64,000 nt of DNA from Norana najaformis. Lineage: Eukaryota > Annelida > Clitellata > Crassiclitellata > Hormogastridae. Of this stretch, positions 51,501-59,124 are shown piece by piece (the first letter of the stretch is position 1; each line of letters starts with the position of its first letter). The stretch is taken from contig OZ029913.1 in NCBI GenBank assembly GCA_964023275.1, positions 43,648,757 through 43,712,756 on the forward strand, given 5' to 3'. The notes beneath the pieces were generated by a model. The model worked only from the letters and a program-made list of their open reading frames with translations, did no database searches and was not told the origin of the DNA. The translations under genes and the position numbers were made by a program.

Positions 51501-53532
51501 AGTAAGGCAAGGTGACGGAGGAAAGAATCATTTTCAGAAGAGGTGAAGAAAGCCAACAGATCAAATATAATTTGAAGTAAGAAATGTCAGCAAAGAAGGG
51601 TAAGGTAAGGAAAGAAGAGGTAAGAAAGAACAATTTCAATAAAGCTGATGGAAGCCAACAGACTGTACAGAAGGAAAGATAAAGAATGGAAGCTAAGAAG
51701 AGTAAGGTGAGGTGAAGTAAGGTAAGTAAAGGTAAGGCAAGAGATCTTAGTTTTCTTTACAGGTGCTATATAAATGTAAGCTTATGCTACATCACACAAA
51801 TCTGGAGACCATTATCAAGCCTCAATGCTCACTTACGTTATCTGCTGGAGGTTCTTCGAGAGTCGCTGCATGAATTGAAAAGACAATGAAACACAGGCAG
51901 GACGCAGTCCACAGCAGAATGTTCAGCCAGTTGAACATGTGTTTGCAAAGTCGGACCCATTCTGGAGTTGTTTTGGGAGGACTGAGCTCGTTTGGACCGT
52001 CTCGTTCGAGCGTGTATTTGGCACGTTCCATACTGATTCCCTAAACAAGTTTAAAGCACAGAATTTAAAGTATGCAGTTTTTCCACAAATAAGCCCTAAC
52101 TTAATATGCCTAACTTAATTTATTTTTTTCAATCCTGAGGGATCATTCCTACCTTGGGAAAGAAAATAAAAAATGAAAGGATTAAAGCATGCAGATTAAA
52201 ACAACATACTGCATAAAACTAAATTTTTTTAAGTTCGAGCAAGTGTAAAGATTCATGTATGCAGATCAAAACCAAATACTGTTCTTTCTTGATTTTGTAA
52301 AAGAAAACAACTAATTACCGTATCGAAATTGACACCAAGTCGTCCTGCTAACTCTTGAAGGCTGCATTTGTGTTCCAGCTGTAAAATTTACAGTAAAATT
52401 CATGGTAAAGAGAACATGGAAGATGCAAAGATGCACCACTAAGAGTTCAAGTGAAATTTATGCAAAAAGATGTAAAGTGTACAGATGAGTTCATATAATA
52501 TTACAGTTGGATATTATTTCAGAATAAGGCTAACATTTGTCATTATAGAGTGAAATGAAGCACCTTTCATGACAAGGGGCTACAAAAATGGCACTAATCA
52601 GAAGATTCTGGTATCAGGATAATTTGCAACACATAAAATTGTCCCTTTATGGCTCAAGGTTTTTGAGAAGAAGAACTACTTACTTAACAAGCAACATTTT
52701 AAGATTAGATTAGACTACACTTTCAGAGACTTTTCTTACTTACTTTATACCATAAACTTCCAGAATACATAACATTACACTGCCCACGTAATTAAATACA
52801 GAATTCAGGCAACCCTACTAATCTAATCCAGTGACTTCTACGGCACATTTATCATGATGTACAAGGCAAATATTGAGGGTCGTTTCAGATGGAACTGTAG
52901 TACAAGATCATACTGCATTGAAAAAGTCCAGTCCAAATCTGAGAGGTCAGATAAACCAGATGTTAGGCTACAGTGAGTAAGCAAACTGAAACAAATTAGT
53001 CTTAAGTATAGACACGAAAGACATTAATAAACTGAAAGAATGCATGGAACTGGGCAGTAGATCCTGCTGTCAAAACACTGGATCATTTTGGGTTCACCCT
53101 TTTTACATCAATTTAACTTCATTATAACATGCTGTGCATTTTTAGTGATCAATAAAGTATCTGAAATATTTAGAGCATTTAATTATGGATGCTACCAAAA
53201 GAATTGCAAATAATGTCATAAAATACTAAAATTTAAATGTTTGCTGAAACCTTCTCAAATACCAACCAGAAATATTCACAGAAAAAGATTTATATGTAGC
53301 TTTTCTTTTTTTCTTGAACAGTTGTTACGCAAATATGCAATTACAATTACGATTATGATTAATGTTGTAAATCTCTTACCAGGTCCAACTCTTGTTTCAG
53401 GTTCTCAAAATCTTCCTTTCTAAGTCTCTTGATCTTTTTCTTCTTCCGCAGTGGCCTTCCATCCGCCGAAAGTCCATCGTCAGTGATTTGAGGCTGAACT
53501 GCAAACCGATAACTGTCCGATCTTGGCTCTTC
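36467..53532 (-). CDS. Group IIC P-type ATPase alpha subunit (Na+/K+-ATPase-like), first exon missing
   Basis: Plasma-membrane cation pump. Eighteen exons, all GT-AG and in phase, give 3114 nt (1037 aa plus stop); each is listed separately. The expected order is visible: basic N-terminus, TM1-TM2, A-domain with TGES, TM3-TM4 with PEGL, P-domain, N-domain (EIPFNS, GAPER, GGLGERV), TGDGVND hinge, TM5-TM10. Ser of YTLTSN in TM5 (Lys in gastric H+/K+-ATPase), Glu of NLPE and both Asp of FIDLGTD are kept, arguing for Na+/K+-type transport. Departures from the canonical alpha subunit are DKSGT for DKTGT, IGAPE for KGAPE, Cys for Asn before VPEGL, Asn for Asp in QWAN, and C-terminal KETCF for KETYY. 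It is probably a divergent paralog. The initiator exon should lie above 53534; a candidate ATG at 54851 lacks a convincing donor. Confidence 0.93.
36871..36903. repeat. Short triplication GATTATGAGACA
   Basis: Three consecutive near-identical 12-14 bp units in an ATPase intron. Confidence 0.7.
37072..37210 (-). repeat. SINE-D copy
   Basis: TTATTTATTTACTGCACTAG, CACGAGACAAGTG, TGTCCAGGGTCATTACACTC, AGCAGCCTTGAACAAGG. Shares landmarks with 46636-46747, 47020-47205 and 51265-51385. On the minus strand these read as a tRNA-like head. It is preceded at 37010-37070 by another dispersed segment, GGGTGACCATCCGTGGAATG. Confidence 0.6.
37723..37824 (-). CDS. ATPase exon, TM9
   Basis: 102 nt: [34 protein letters not shown]. 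Keeps the second Glu of the canonical FEET motif (LET here), which contributes to Na+ site III. Acceptor TTTGCACAG, donor GTGAGAGG. Confidence 0.95.
38719..38849 (-). CDS. ATPase exon, TM8
   Basis: 131 nt: [43 protein letters not shown]. Canonical QWADL reads QWANL. The RRNS protein kinase A site of vertebrates reads RSTS. Acceptor TTTTCAG, donor GTAGGATG. Confidence 0.95.
39365..39539 (-). CDS. ATPase exon, TM7
   Basis: 175 nt: [58 protein letters not shown]. Contains the TM7-TM8 loop start, the beta-subunit contact region. Acceptor TTTTAG, donor GTGTGTCC. Confidence 0.95.
40759..41008 (-). CDS. ATPase exon, TM5-TM6 ion sites
   Basis: 250 nt: [80 protein letters not shown]. Ser and Asn of TLTSN, Glu of LPE and both Asp of DLGTD are kept. 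Acceptor GTGCTTAG, donor GTAACGTG. Confidence 0.97.
41315..41416 (-). CDS. ATPase exon, end of P-domain
   Basis: 102 nt: [33 protein letters not shown]. Acceptor TCTGGCCAG, donor GTAGAACT. Confidence 0.96.
41831..42048 (-). CDS. ATPase exon, P-domain hinge
   Basis: 218 nt: [74 protein letters not shown]. The Mg2+-binding TGDGVND is intact. Acceptor CTTTGACAG, donor GTGCGTTC. Confidence 0.97.
42747..42985 (+). repeat. SINE-B copy 4
   Basis: TGTCATCATTCATCATCCTC, AATGCAACAAGGACCAGG, AATACGGTGTCTACAGTCAA, TGTGAGAGCCAGCCAGTGGC, TTTGCTTACAAATGAACTTG, CACTTAGGCTAGCAGG. Lies in the largest ATPase intron. Confidence 0.7.
43985..45425 (+). mobile_element. L2/CR1-like LINE fragment interrupted by a nested LINE
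   Basis: The 5' part (43985-44245) reads [20 protein letters not shown] and NLGVVFDSN. The 3' part (44828-45425) continues from the FDSN motif with NEHI-like text, then [62 protein letters not shown] and [12 protein letters not shown]. These are the RT C-terminus and terminal domain of L2/CR1-type elements. The element between them is younger. Antisense to the ATPase, in the intron 42049-46019. Still largely open, so a fairly recent copy. Confidence 0.85.
44246..44827 (+). mobile_element. Nested 5'-truncated LINE (RTE-like) with target-site duplication
   Basis: 582 bp flanked by a perfect 12-bp duplication, ATTTGACTCCAA, at 44234-44245 and 44828-44839. Encodes a LINE C-terminus: [58 protein letters not shown], then, after one frameshift near 44577, [24 protein letters not shown] and [18 protein letters not shown]. 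It ends in a (GAT)n tail. A 23-bp tandem duplication (ATACGAATAGCGAGGGGAAT) sits at its truncated 5' end. Clade inferred from the tail and C-terminus. Confidence 0.85.
46020..46525 (-). CDS. ATPase exon, N-domain and return to P-domain
   Basis: 506 nt, the largest exon. Includes [100 protein letters not shown]. The ATP-site lysine of KGAPE is Ile (codon ATT). GERV and DPPR are intact. Acceptor AAATTTAG, donor GTTTGTTA. Confidence 0.97.
46636..46747 (-). repeat. SINE-D copy
   Basis: TTATTTATTTATTGCACTTT, GCAAGGTCACTAAATCCGAA, CATGAGACAAGCGTG, GTGTCCAGGGTCATTACACG. It abuts the donor side of the exon ending at 46757. Confidence 0.6.
46757..46889 (-). CDS. ATPase exon, N-domain
   Basis: 133 nt: [50 protein letters not shown] and the following Lys of IKYQ, part of the ATP pocket, are kept. 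Acceptor GTTTAACAG, donor GTATGTGA. Confidence 0.96.
47020..47205 (-). repeat. SINE-D copy with tRNA-like head
   Basis: TATTTTATTTAGGTATTGTA, CTGTGGCGCAAGACAAGTG, CAGGTCATTACATGAAGTC, then GCACAAACCCACAATCGCAG and AGACTCACAGCTAGAGC. On the minus strand the last part resembles a tRNA head with a B-box-like TGGGTTTGTGCC. Confidence 0.6.
47609..47714 (-). CDS. ATPase exon, N-domain start
   Basis: 106 nt: [39 protein letters not shown] is the conserved group II motif. Acceptor TTGTCAACAG, donor GTGAGCAT. Confidence 0.95.
48119..48317 (-). CDS. ATPase exon, phosphorylation site (DKSGT)
   Basis: 199 nt: [60 protein letters not shown]. The phosphorylated Asp (GAC, 48213-48215) is followed by Lys, then Ser (TCT, 48207-48209) where the P-type signature has Thr. 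Acceptor TTATTTCAG, donor GTAAGAAG. Confidence 0.96.
48747..49033 (-). CDS. ATPase exon, TM3-TM4
   Basis: 287 nt: [82 protein letters not shown]. Glu of VPEGL (the ion-gate Glu of TM4) is kept. The Asn before VPEGL is Cys. Acceptor TTTTCCAG, donor GTGAGCAG. Confidence 0.96.
49140..49400. repeat. AGAGACAGA-type purine repeat
   Basis: Irregular AGAGACAGA and CAGACACAGA words. Long minus-strand open frames rich in LSLSLC are artefacts. Lies in an ATPase intron. Confidence 0.8.
49747..49864 (-). CDS. ATPase exon, A-domain TGES loop
   Basis: 118 nt: [43 protein letters not shown], needed for dephosphorylation, is intact. Acceptor TTTTAG, donor GTGAACTT. Confidence 0.96.
50250..50384 (-). CDS. 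ATPase exon, A-domain
   Basis: 135 nt, phase 0: [45 protein letters not shown]. Acceptor TTTAG, donor GTATAAAT. Confidence 0.96.
51079..51192 (-). CDS. ATPase exon, TM2
   Basis: 114 nt, phase 0: [38 protein letters not shown]. Acceptor TTTTGTAG, donor GTTTTTAG. Confidence 0.95.
51265..51385 (-). repeat. SINE-D copy with tRNA-like head
   Basis: On the minus strand: GCACCATGGTGGTCTGTTTG, TTAGCATGCTGAGTCTGTAA, GTGGGTTTGAGCCTGCTGAG. The B-box-like GGGTTTGAGCC supports a tRNA origin. Confidence 0.6.
51470..51750. repeat. AGGTAAGG-rich degenerate repeat
   Basis: Recurring GGTAAGG, AAGGTGA and GGCAAGG words in an ATPase intron. A shorter patch lies at 11265-11330. Confidence 0.55.
51837..52040 (-). 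CDS. ATPase exon, TM1 and first extracellular loop
   Basis: 204 nt, phase 0: [68 protein letters not shown]. In the ouabain-site loop, the first of the two border residues (Gln in sensitive vertebrate pumps) is His and the second (Asn) is kept. Acceptor CTTGTTTAG, donor GTAAGTGA. Confidence 0.96.
52319..52378 (-). CDS. ATPase exon, N-terminal cytoplasmic
   Basis: 60 nt, phase 0: [20 protein letters not shown], matching the canonical DDHKLSLDELxxKY segment. Acceptor ATTTTACAG, donor GTAATTAG. Confidence 0.93.
53380..53532 (-). CDS. ATPase exon, basic N-terminus (most 5' exon found)
   Basis: 153 nt, phase 0: [52 protein letters not shown] Lys-rich cluster precedes the LKxEL helix, as in Na+/K+-ATPase alpha. 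There is no in-frame Met, so the start codon is on an upstream exon. Acceptor CGTTTTAG, donor GTAAGAGA. Confidence 0.92.
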
Positions 53533-53599
53533 CTAAAACGTTACAAGTCACATAACTGTCATGTCAGTCTGGAGAATTTCTCTGGTAAGCAAAAGGTAA

Positions 53600-53830
53600 A
53601 CGTAACATACTCCCCTTCTTCTTCTTATCTCTCTTTCTGCTCCAATCCCAAACATCACCCACCATAGCTGCCACATTGTCTCTCTGCCTGACTTTTGCAT
53701 CTTGACCTGGAACCAAACTCATTTTGTCTATCGATTTTGTTTTGACTGAGCACCTGTGAATAAGCTGGTCCTTGTGATGTGGCTTTCACTGGGCATTGTA
53801 GAAATCTCAGGATTACGATTACTTGTTTAC
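53600..53830 (+). mobile_element. LINE-C 3' end, plus copy
   Basis: CCAATCCCAAACATCACCCA, CATCTTGACCTGGAACCAAA, CGATTTTGTTTTGACTGAGC, ACCTGTGAATAAGCTGGTCC, CATTGTAGAAATCTCAGGAT, TACGATTAC. Immediately upstream of the first identified ATPase exon. Confidence 0.7.
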
Positions 53831-54193
53831 ATGCCTCTACAGAAGATGCTCAAAAGCATAAATATAAAGGAAAAGTTAACACACATTAAGAGTGACAGTA
53901 GCAAATGACAGTATGGCTAGCACAGAACTGATAATAACTGAACCACACAGTTCAGTACACAGAACACTGCAGAATAATACAGCCATGGTCAATGTTTAAG
54001 TGGATTTTATAAGCAACTGTTTTGTAATTAAAAACATTTTAAAAGAAATAAAATAACAAAACTTCAAATGTTTTGAGCAAGTGGTAAGTATAAATTTATT
54101 GAATAATATTTTTGATGATTAAACAATATGTCAAAAGGAACAATTTGAAGGGTAAGAAGTCATAAATTTAAACTTCATTTTGTGACTGACACC

Positions 54194-54340
54194 CTGTTGT
54201 GCAGAAACTCCTCAGAAGCATAAGGGTAAAGGCAAAGGCAACACACTTGTTTAGAAGCCTCTACAGAATCTCTTCAGAAGCATAAAGGTAAAGGTAACAT
54301 ACTTGTTTATGTGCCTCTACAGAAACTCCTTGGAAGCATT
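54194..54340 (+). repeat. 57-bp tandem unit, about 2.7 copies
   Basis: Unit words are CTCTACAGAAACTCC, TCAGAAGCATAAGGGTAAAG and GTAACATACTTGTTTA. A lone unit lies at 53822-53884. The reverse complement recurs at 15020-15165, 31700-31745 and 37370-37430. Confidence 0.7.
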
Positions 54341-54441
54341 TCACTAATTTTGCCAAAAGACAAGGTTTCGAGTTTGCTATGCGGAGTTTCACCATTCCCT
54401 CTGATTTTCTCACCAAACCATCATACAATTCTGTCTTTCCA

Positions 54442-54444
<3 letters not shown>

Positions 54445-54509
<65 letters not shown>
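54445..54509. repeat. (CT)n microsatellite
   Basis: About 32 uninterrupted CT units. The LSLSLS open frame over it is an artefact. Confidence 0.97.
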
Positions 54510-54511
<2 letters not shown>

Positions 54512-55179
54512 GTTCACTTCTATCTCTTTATCAGTAGACATTTTTGTTTCGATGCTGGCTTACGTACCAATCTATGCACTGCTCACCTTGCCGCATTCAT
54601 TTACGCATTCGAAACCATAATTCTGACAAAATTTTGCTCCAACAATAATATTTGGCTCAAGTTTTGACTCGGTCTCCCGCATACCTGGATTGTAGACCAA
54701 ACTTACGCGTCAAATAACCACAGACTGTACGCTATCCCAGTTCCAGCATTAAAACGTTTCAACGTAAAAACAAGTTAGAAACATTTATGAAAGTATAATG
54801 GAAATATTTTAGAAACCCTGCCTCTTTCCTTCTGATATGTTGCGAAGCCATTTCTACCTTCGACTGTGTACAATAATTGCTACTCGCACAGGTATGATCA
54901 GGTGTTAGTGCGCCTGGCCATCCAAGGCAGCAACATTATATAGCGCAATAAATTATAACAGTACTAGATTTAAAACATTTTCGTTCGCCAGCTCAGGTTT
55001 GTTTATTATTATTACTATTAATTATTATTTTTGTCCAAAATGAAAAGTATTCTCAATTACAAGACAATCCTTCAGGACTTCACTGAAGACCTGGACGGCC
55101 TCATCATCAAGTCTCAGGCCGCAGGCACTGATGGGAAAAGCCAGAAGCCAATCACCTGAATGTGTTGAAGTAACAGCTC

Positions 55180-55690
55180 TTCGTAACGGTAATCCCAAAG
55201 TTTCTACAGCGCCCAACGAAAGCCGCGCCGCGGGGACCAGCTTATTCACAGGCGCTCAGTCAAAACAAAATCGATAGGCAAAAGGGTTCGGCTCCGGGTC
55301 AAGATCCAAGAGTCAGGCAGAGAGACAGCTACGGTGGGTGATGTTTGGGGCTGGAGAGCAGAGGCAGATAAGAGGAAGAAGGGGTGTCAGGATACGATCT
55401 GTTGAAGAGGAATGTTTTCAGTTTTGAGTGAAAGGCCAATGCAGAAATTGCAAGCGGTGGAGCATCGGTGAGTTTGTATGATGGGTCCGAAAGCTGTCGC
55501 AGTTCTGGGGGGAGTTTATTCCAGAGTGGTGGAGCAGCTATGGCTATGGAGCGATTACCAAATTTTGAGGATGAGGTGACTGGAGGGCGGAGAAGTGTTA
55601 GGGCAGAAAAGTAAGGTTCTGGTCGAAAATAACACCTAAATTCCGGACAGAAGAATTAGTATTAAAGGTGTGGGTTGAGGCAGAGTCCAT
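55180..55690 (-). mobile_element. LINE-C 3' end, longest copy
   Basis: Minus strand reads STHTFNTNSSVRNLGVIFDQ, NLTF, then after a deletion RPPVTSSSKFGNRSIAIAAP, PLWNKLPPELRQLSDPSYKL, ALAFHSKLKTFLFNRSYPDT. The 3' end is TATCGATTTTGTTTTGACTG, AGCGCCTGTGAATAAGCTGG and TTGGGCGCTGTAGAAACTT. This is an L2/CR1-type RT terminus joined to the LINE-C tail, and it identifies the LINE-C family. Confidence 0.75.
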
Positions 55691-56045
55691 GCTGAGGGAG
55701 ATAGAGGGGACAGGAATTATTCTGGTTTGGTGGTATTCAGATGTTATAGATGATGTTACGGCTGTCAGATCCCTTTGGATGAGGGGTCGGTCCCAGGTTT
55801 GTGGGACAGAGAAAGAGTACTTTGCATTTTGGAAAAAAATAATATTTAATAGTAATAATAATTTCTGGGACAGTAACTCCCAATTCGGTTGACCACCGAT
55901 CCAGGGCCAGTGTCAGAGAGCGATCGTGTGGAACGTTACAGTGAGACAGGATGGAGGCCTGCAGCGACGAAGTGCCTGCGGCTGAGGCCAAGAAGGCGGG
56001 TAATGCCAGCGAGGATGCGGGTCGAAAGCCCAAACCCCATTGATT

Positions 56046-56108
56046 TCGTACCAAGTTTCATATATGAATATTCATGAGTAATGACGTCCTGTCGGTGATT
56101 GGATGCTA
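56046..56108. promoter_or_regulatory. Promoter-like block upstream of zinc-domain gene
   Basis: On the minus strand: GCATCCAATCACCGACAGG, ACGTCATTACTCATGAATAT, TCATATATGAAACTTGG. It combines a CCAAT box, a CRE-like GACGTCA and the palindrome ATGAATATTCAT, 50-115 bp upstream of the ATG. An almost identical block lies at 60845-60905. Confidence 0.5.
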
Positions 56109-56178
56109 GGCTCTGTTAAATATTCTTAAATAATCACATAACTGCTACGCTGGTACTTTAATGAAGACTGGAGCAAAG

Positions 56179-56415
56179 ATGGCGGATAGCAAATGTTGGC
56201 ACGAGGAGCCGTTTGAAAATGAATTTATCGTAGATGATGAAGAGAGAATTGAAATCAGAGCGAACCTAAAATGCGCAGAAGATGTTGACCCTTGGCTGAG
56301 TTCGTACGAGGAAATGTCAGCGACACACTGGATCGTCAGAAAGACTTATCCACGGTTACAGAGACTGCAATTCCGTAAAGACTACGTCTGCCATCATGCT
56401 GCATTCAATAAGTCG
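56179..56415 (+). CDS. Zinc-domain gene exon 1
   Basis: MADSKCWHEEPFENEFIVDD, then SATHWIVRKTYPRLQRLQFR and KDYVCHHAAFNKS. Holds the first Cys ligand. Donor GTGAGTAA. Confidence 0.8.
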
Positions 56416-59124
56416 GTGAGTAACATATTAATTGGCGAATTCTCAAGCGACGTAGCGTTTTCTGTTTTACTGGTACGCGCATCGAGTAAAACGATATATT
56501 TGTTTTTAATATGGGCACTTATATAATGTCGCTGGTTTTGATGATGTCGCTGGATTTCGGGCGCTCGTCATTTCGTCATAAGGTTTGTCTTAAAGCGGAA
56601 TTTATCAATTGTTCTTTCGCGTTCGGACTGTAACTGTGATCAAGTCCGCGTACTGGATATTTTTGCCCGAGTTTGACATGAATTTCACCTTTCGAACGGT
56701 TTTATTCTGCTCGTGTTTAACGCCCGTTCGACATTGGAAGTGTCCATCTCTAGTCAAGGGGATGCCAGGTCCGGTGTCGAGTTGGACAGTTGCGGCAAAC
56801 TAGCTATGATATCGAATCTGCTTCAACCGTCTTACAGAAGGGGCTTTTTCCATCAACAGAAGTGCTATCTACTAAGGATCGGCCTGCCTGCTCAAGGAAA
56901 CGTTCAGACACCGCGTCTTCTGCCACCTATGCGGGACGCTGTGGATGATAGTGCTTTCGTGTGTGCGACGCTGTCGTTTGACTTCGTCCTACGTCTTCGA
57001 CACTGCTTGGTCCAGGGACGCTCTGAACGTTGCGTCATTCTTGTACTCTGGATGGGAATCCGTTGGCAGGCCTCTGCGTGTGTGCGCGGGCTTGTCACCG
57101 GTGACTTTTCTAGTTCTTCTAACAATTGACTGCTAAATGATAAACTTTATGATCTTAGCGACATTTCTAACATCGTGTGATTTGCCCAGAGAGTGCCACT
57201 GATGAGTTTTTCTTGAAGTGGCGCTATGCAAATTTTAAATTACAATTACAATTAAAGCGCAAAAACGGGCAGATCAGTATGCCTGTGATTACTTTGTTTT
57301 AGGGGACGTCTACTGGAGGTTATAACAAGAGAGGCAAGTCAAAGAACTGTCAGTGTCCTGCAAAGATGTCAATTATCATTCAGTCGTGGACCAGCAAAGA
57401 CATGTACGCTAAGGTATTATACTTGGAATGCATTTGTCATATCTGTAAAACTTAACACTATATAAATCTGAGTAGCCATCTAGTGTGGCATTTTTTGTGT
57501 AAATGTCTGCACATTTTTGCAGGCACAATAAATTATTGGCCAGTGAATAGCTAACGACTTTTTTATGTGTATTTGATGATCACTATATGATGTTTAGAGA
57601 GGATTATTTGGCAAGATAATCATCACTGGTCGACACAATCACTCAACGAGCAGTGTTGAAGCTCTGTCTCTACTGCCTGCACCTGACAGCCTCAGATCAG
57701 TATTTGAAGGTAAGGAGGATGGTGTTGGGCAGTAAGTATACAATGCCTTTCTGATACAGTGCATAAGAGCGATAATTCTTGTCTCATTCTTGCATGTTTA
57801 CTGCTCCAGTTCATGCCAGAGAAGAAATTGTTTTTGAGAGGTTTTGGCTCCACATCTGCCCCTTAACCAGCTCAGCTATAATGAGTACTCTGACCATACA
57901 CTATTAGTTCGAAGATCAGATCAGGATAACAATACGCTAACACTTCATACCCATAGTTGCCCCGCAGCCTAGCTTAAGGGCTGTTGTTCCTTTTTTAAGT
58001 GGTAGCAGGCTTATGCTGAAACAGATCATTTGTTTTAGGGTACTTCTTCGATGGCCAGGGTATCAGCAAATCAATGCGGTTTCATGTAGAGAAGATGCAT
58101 CTAGCTGACTGCACAGAAGCTGATCTGGCTGATTCTACCAAGAATCCGAAATATCGAACAGTCCAGCACTGGTATACGCAGTGGCGTTCCAAACATCAAG
58201 GACCTCTTACTGGGGATGGTATAATCGATGTAAGTGTATTGTGCATTATGTTCCGCTAAGGGGCGCTTGTAACTGCAAGTTAGGAAAAAGTATATTATGC
58301 AAATCAGTACTGGAAAATGCAGATACAGAGTTGGGTGGAAAATGCGAGTACAGGAAATTGAAGTACAAAATGGTAAGACTGGAAAGTGCAGTCATTGAAA
58401 ATGCAAGTTTGTGTCCTGCTTGAAATGTTATGACAGATGTTTTGGAACTCCTTATACTGACTATTTGCAAAGTCCAGCTTAACTTCTTCCTTTAGGATGC
58501 ATGCCACATGTTCTTGTGTTGCAGCATAGTTTGTATTTGCAGACTCTGAACAATGAAGTACAGACCTATGTCAGCATGGGCTGCCAAGGCGAAAGAGCTC
58601 AGGAACCATCGTTCTATGAACCTTTCACTGCAGATGACCAACAATCGCATTCGACTCAGACTTCTCAATCTGTGCCCCAGAAACACGAGTCAATGGACCA
58701 CCTGTCCGACGAGCCAACATCAGCCATCCCCTTGCCCCCTGTTATAGATGATAGCACCAGCGTGATGGAGTCTGTGCTGGGTACCATGAAGCGGTTACAC
58801 GACCAGTATGGATCCACGACTGCCGGTTTGTCGCGTGTTCTCATGAGACTTGGCAATGTCCAAAGTGGCACCCAATGGGAAACCTTCCTGAACTCCTTTG
58901 GGGGTGCATTTCCTCTTTGCGATCATCATCAAGCTGCCATCCGTGGCAAGCCAACATCCCTAGCCCGCCGCCGGCCAGGGATCACCTGTTTTAACAAGTG
59001 TCCTTCCAGTGGACGCACTCCGTCAAGTGACCCCCTGCGACGTAAAGTCAAGCGACCTCGATGTCTTAACTACAGCATACAACAGAATCGGCCGAAAGCC
59101 AAATCACACGGTGATGGTCATTAG
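56179..59124 (+). CDS. FLYWCH/FAR1-like zinc-domain protein, five exons
   Basis: Exons 56179-56415, 57303-57413, 57598-57709, 58039-58229, 58543-59124; GT-AG and in phase; 410 aa. I chose the second in-frame ATG (56179) because AAAGATGGCGG is a strong start context and a YY1-type element; the ATG at 56161 would add six residues. A WRKY-GCM1-fold domain (FAR1/FLYWCH type) is spread over exons 1-3: FRKDYVCHHAAFNKS, NCQCPAKMSI and IIITGRHNHSS supply a C...C...HxH ligand set. An RFHVEKMHLADCTEA segment and a WYTQWRSKHQGPL helix follow. The tail is Ser/Thr/Gln-rich and ends in basic RRKVKRPRC, a possible nuclear signal. The family has no function that I know. DNA binding is inferred from the fold. 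Confidence 0.75.
56990..57257 (+). repeat. SINE-B copy 5
   Basis: CTTCGACACTGCTTGGTCCA, GATGGGAATCCGTTGGCAGG, CACCGGTGACTTTTCTAGTT, AAATGATAAACTTTATG, TTTCTTGAAGTGGCGCTATG, ending TTACAATTACAATTA. It ends 45 bp before exon 2. Confidence 0.7.
57303..57413 (+). CDS. Zinc-domain gene exon 2
   Basis: 111 nt, phase 0: GTSTGGYNKRGKSKNCQCPA, KMSIIIQSWTSKDMYAK. Holds the CxC ligand pair. Acceptor TTGTTTTAG, donor GTATTATA. Confidence 0.8.
57598..57709 (+). CDS. Zinc-domain gene exon 3
   Basis: 112 nt: RGLFGKIIITGRHNHSSSVE, ALSLLPAPDSLRSVFE. His-x-His closes the zinc site. Acceptor TGTTTAG, donor GTAAGGAG. (Residues after RHNHS are T-free as read; codons are ACG AGC AGT, so Thr follows Ser.). Confidence 0.75.
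58039..58229 (+). CDS. Zinc-domain gene exon 4
   Basis: 191 nt: YFFDGQGISKSMRFHVEKMH, LADCTEADLADSTKNPKYRT, VQHWYTQWRSKHQGPLTGDG. Acceptor TTGTTTTAG, donor GTAAGTGT. Confidence 0.8.
58543..59124 (+). CDS. Zinc-domain gene exon 5 and stop
   Basis: 582 nt: TLNNEVQTYVSMGCQGERAQ; a low-complexity Ser/Thr/Gln stretch; then MESVLGTMKRLHDQYGSTTA, GLSRVLMRLGNVQSG, LRRKVKRPRCLNYSIQQNRP. Stop TAG. Acceptor TATTTGCAG. No close AATAAA; ATTAAA at 59858-59863 is a weak candidate. Confidence 0.78.
   Translation, partial: TLNNEVQTYVSMGCQGERAQEPSFYEPFTADDQQSHSTQTSQSVPQKHESMDHLSDEPTSAIPLPPVIDDSTSVMESVLGTMKRLHDQYGSTTAGLSRVLMRLGNVQSGTQWETFLNSFGGAFPLCDHHQAAIRGKPTSLARRRPGITCFNKCPSSGRTPSSDPLRRKVKRPRCLNYSIQQNRPKAKSHGDGH

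Larger units (their letters stand above)
53533..56160. other. Region between divergent ATPase and zinc-domain genes
   Basis: Should contain the first ATPase exon and both promoters. Identified contents are LINE-C copies, the 57-bp unit repeat, a CT microsatellite and a promoter-like block. About 54520-55170 shows nothing I can assign. Confidence 0.55.

Noticed and set aside
54311-54667. 118-aa frame with LSLSLS
   Set aside because: Produced by a CT microsatellite.
54800-54860. ATPase first exon starting at ATG 54851
   Set aside because: The frame reads MASQHIRRKEAG but has no good donor in the phase required by the exon at 53532.
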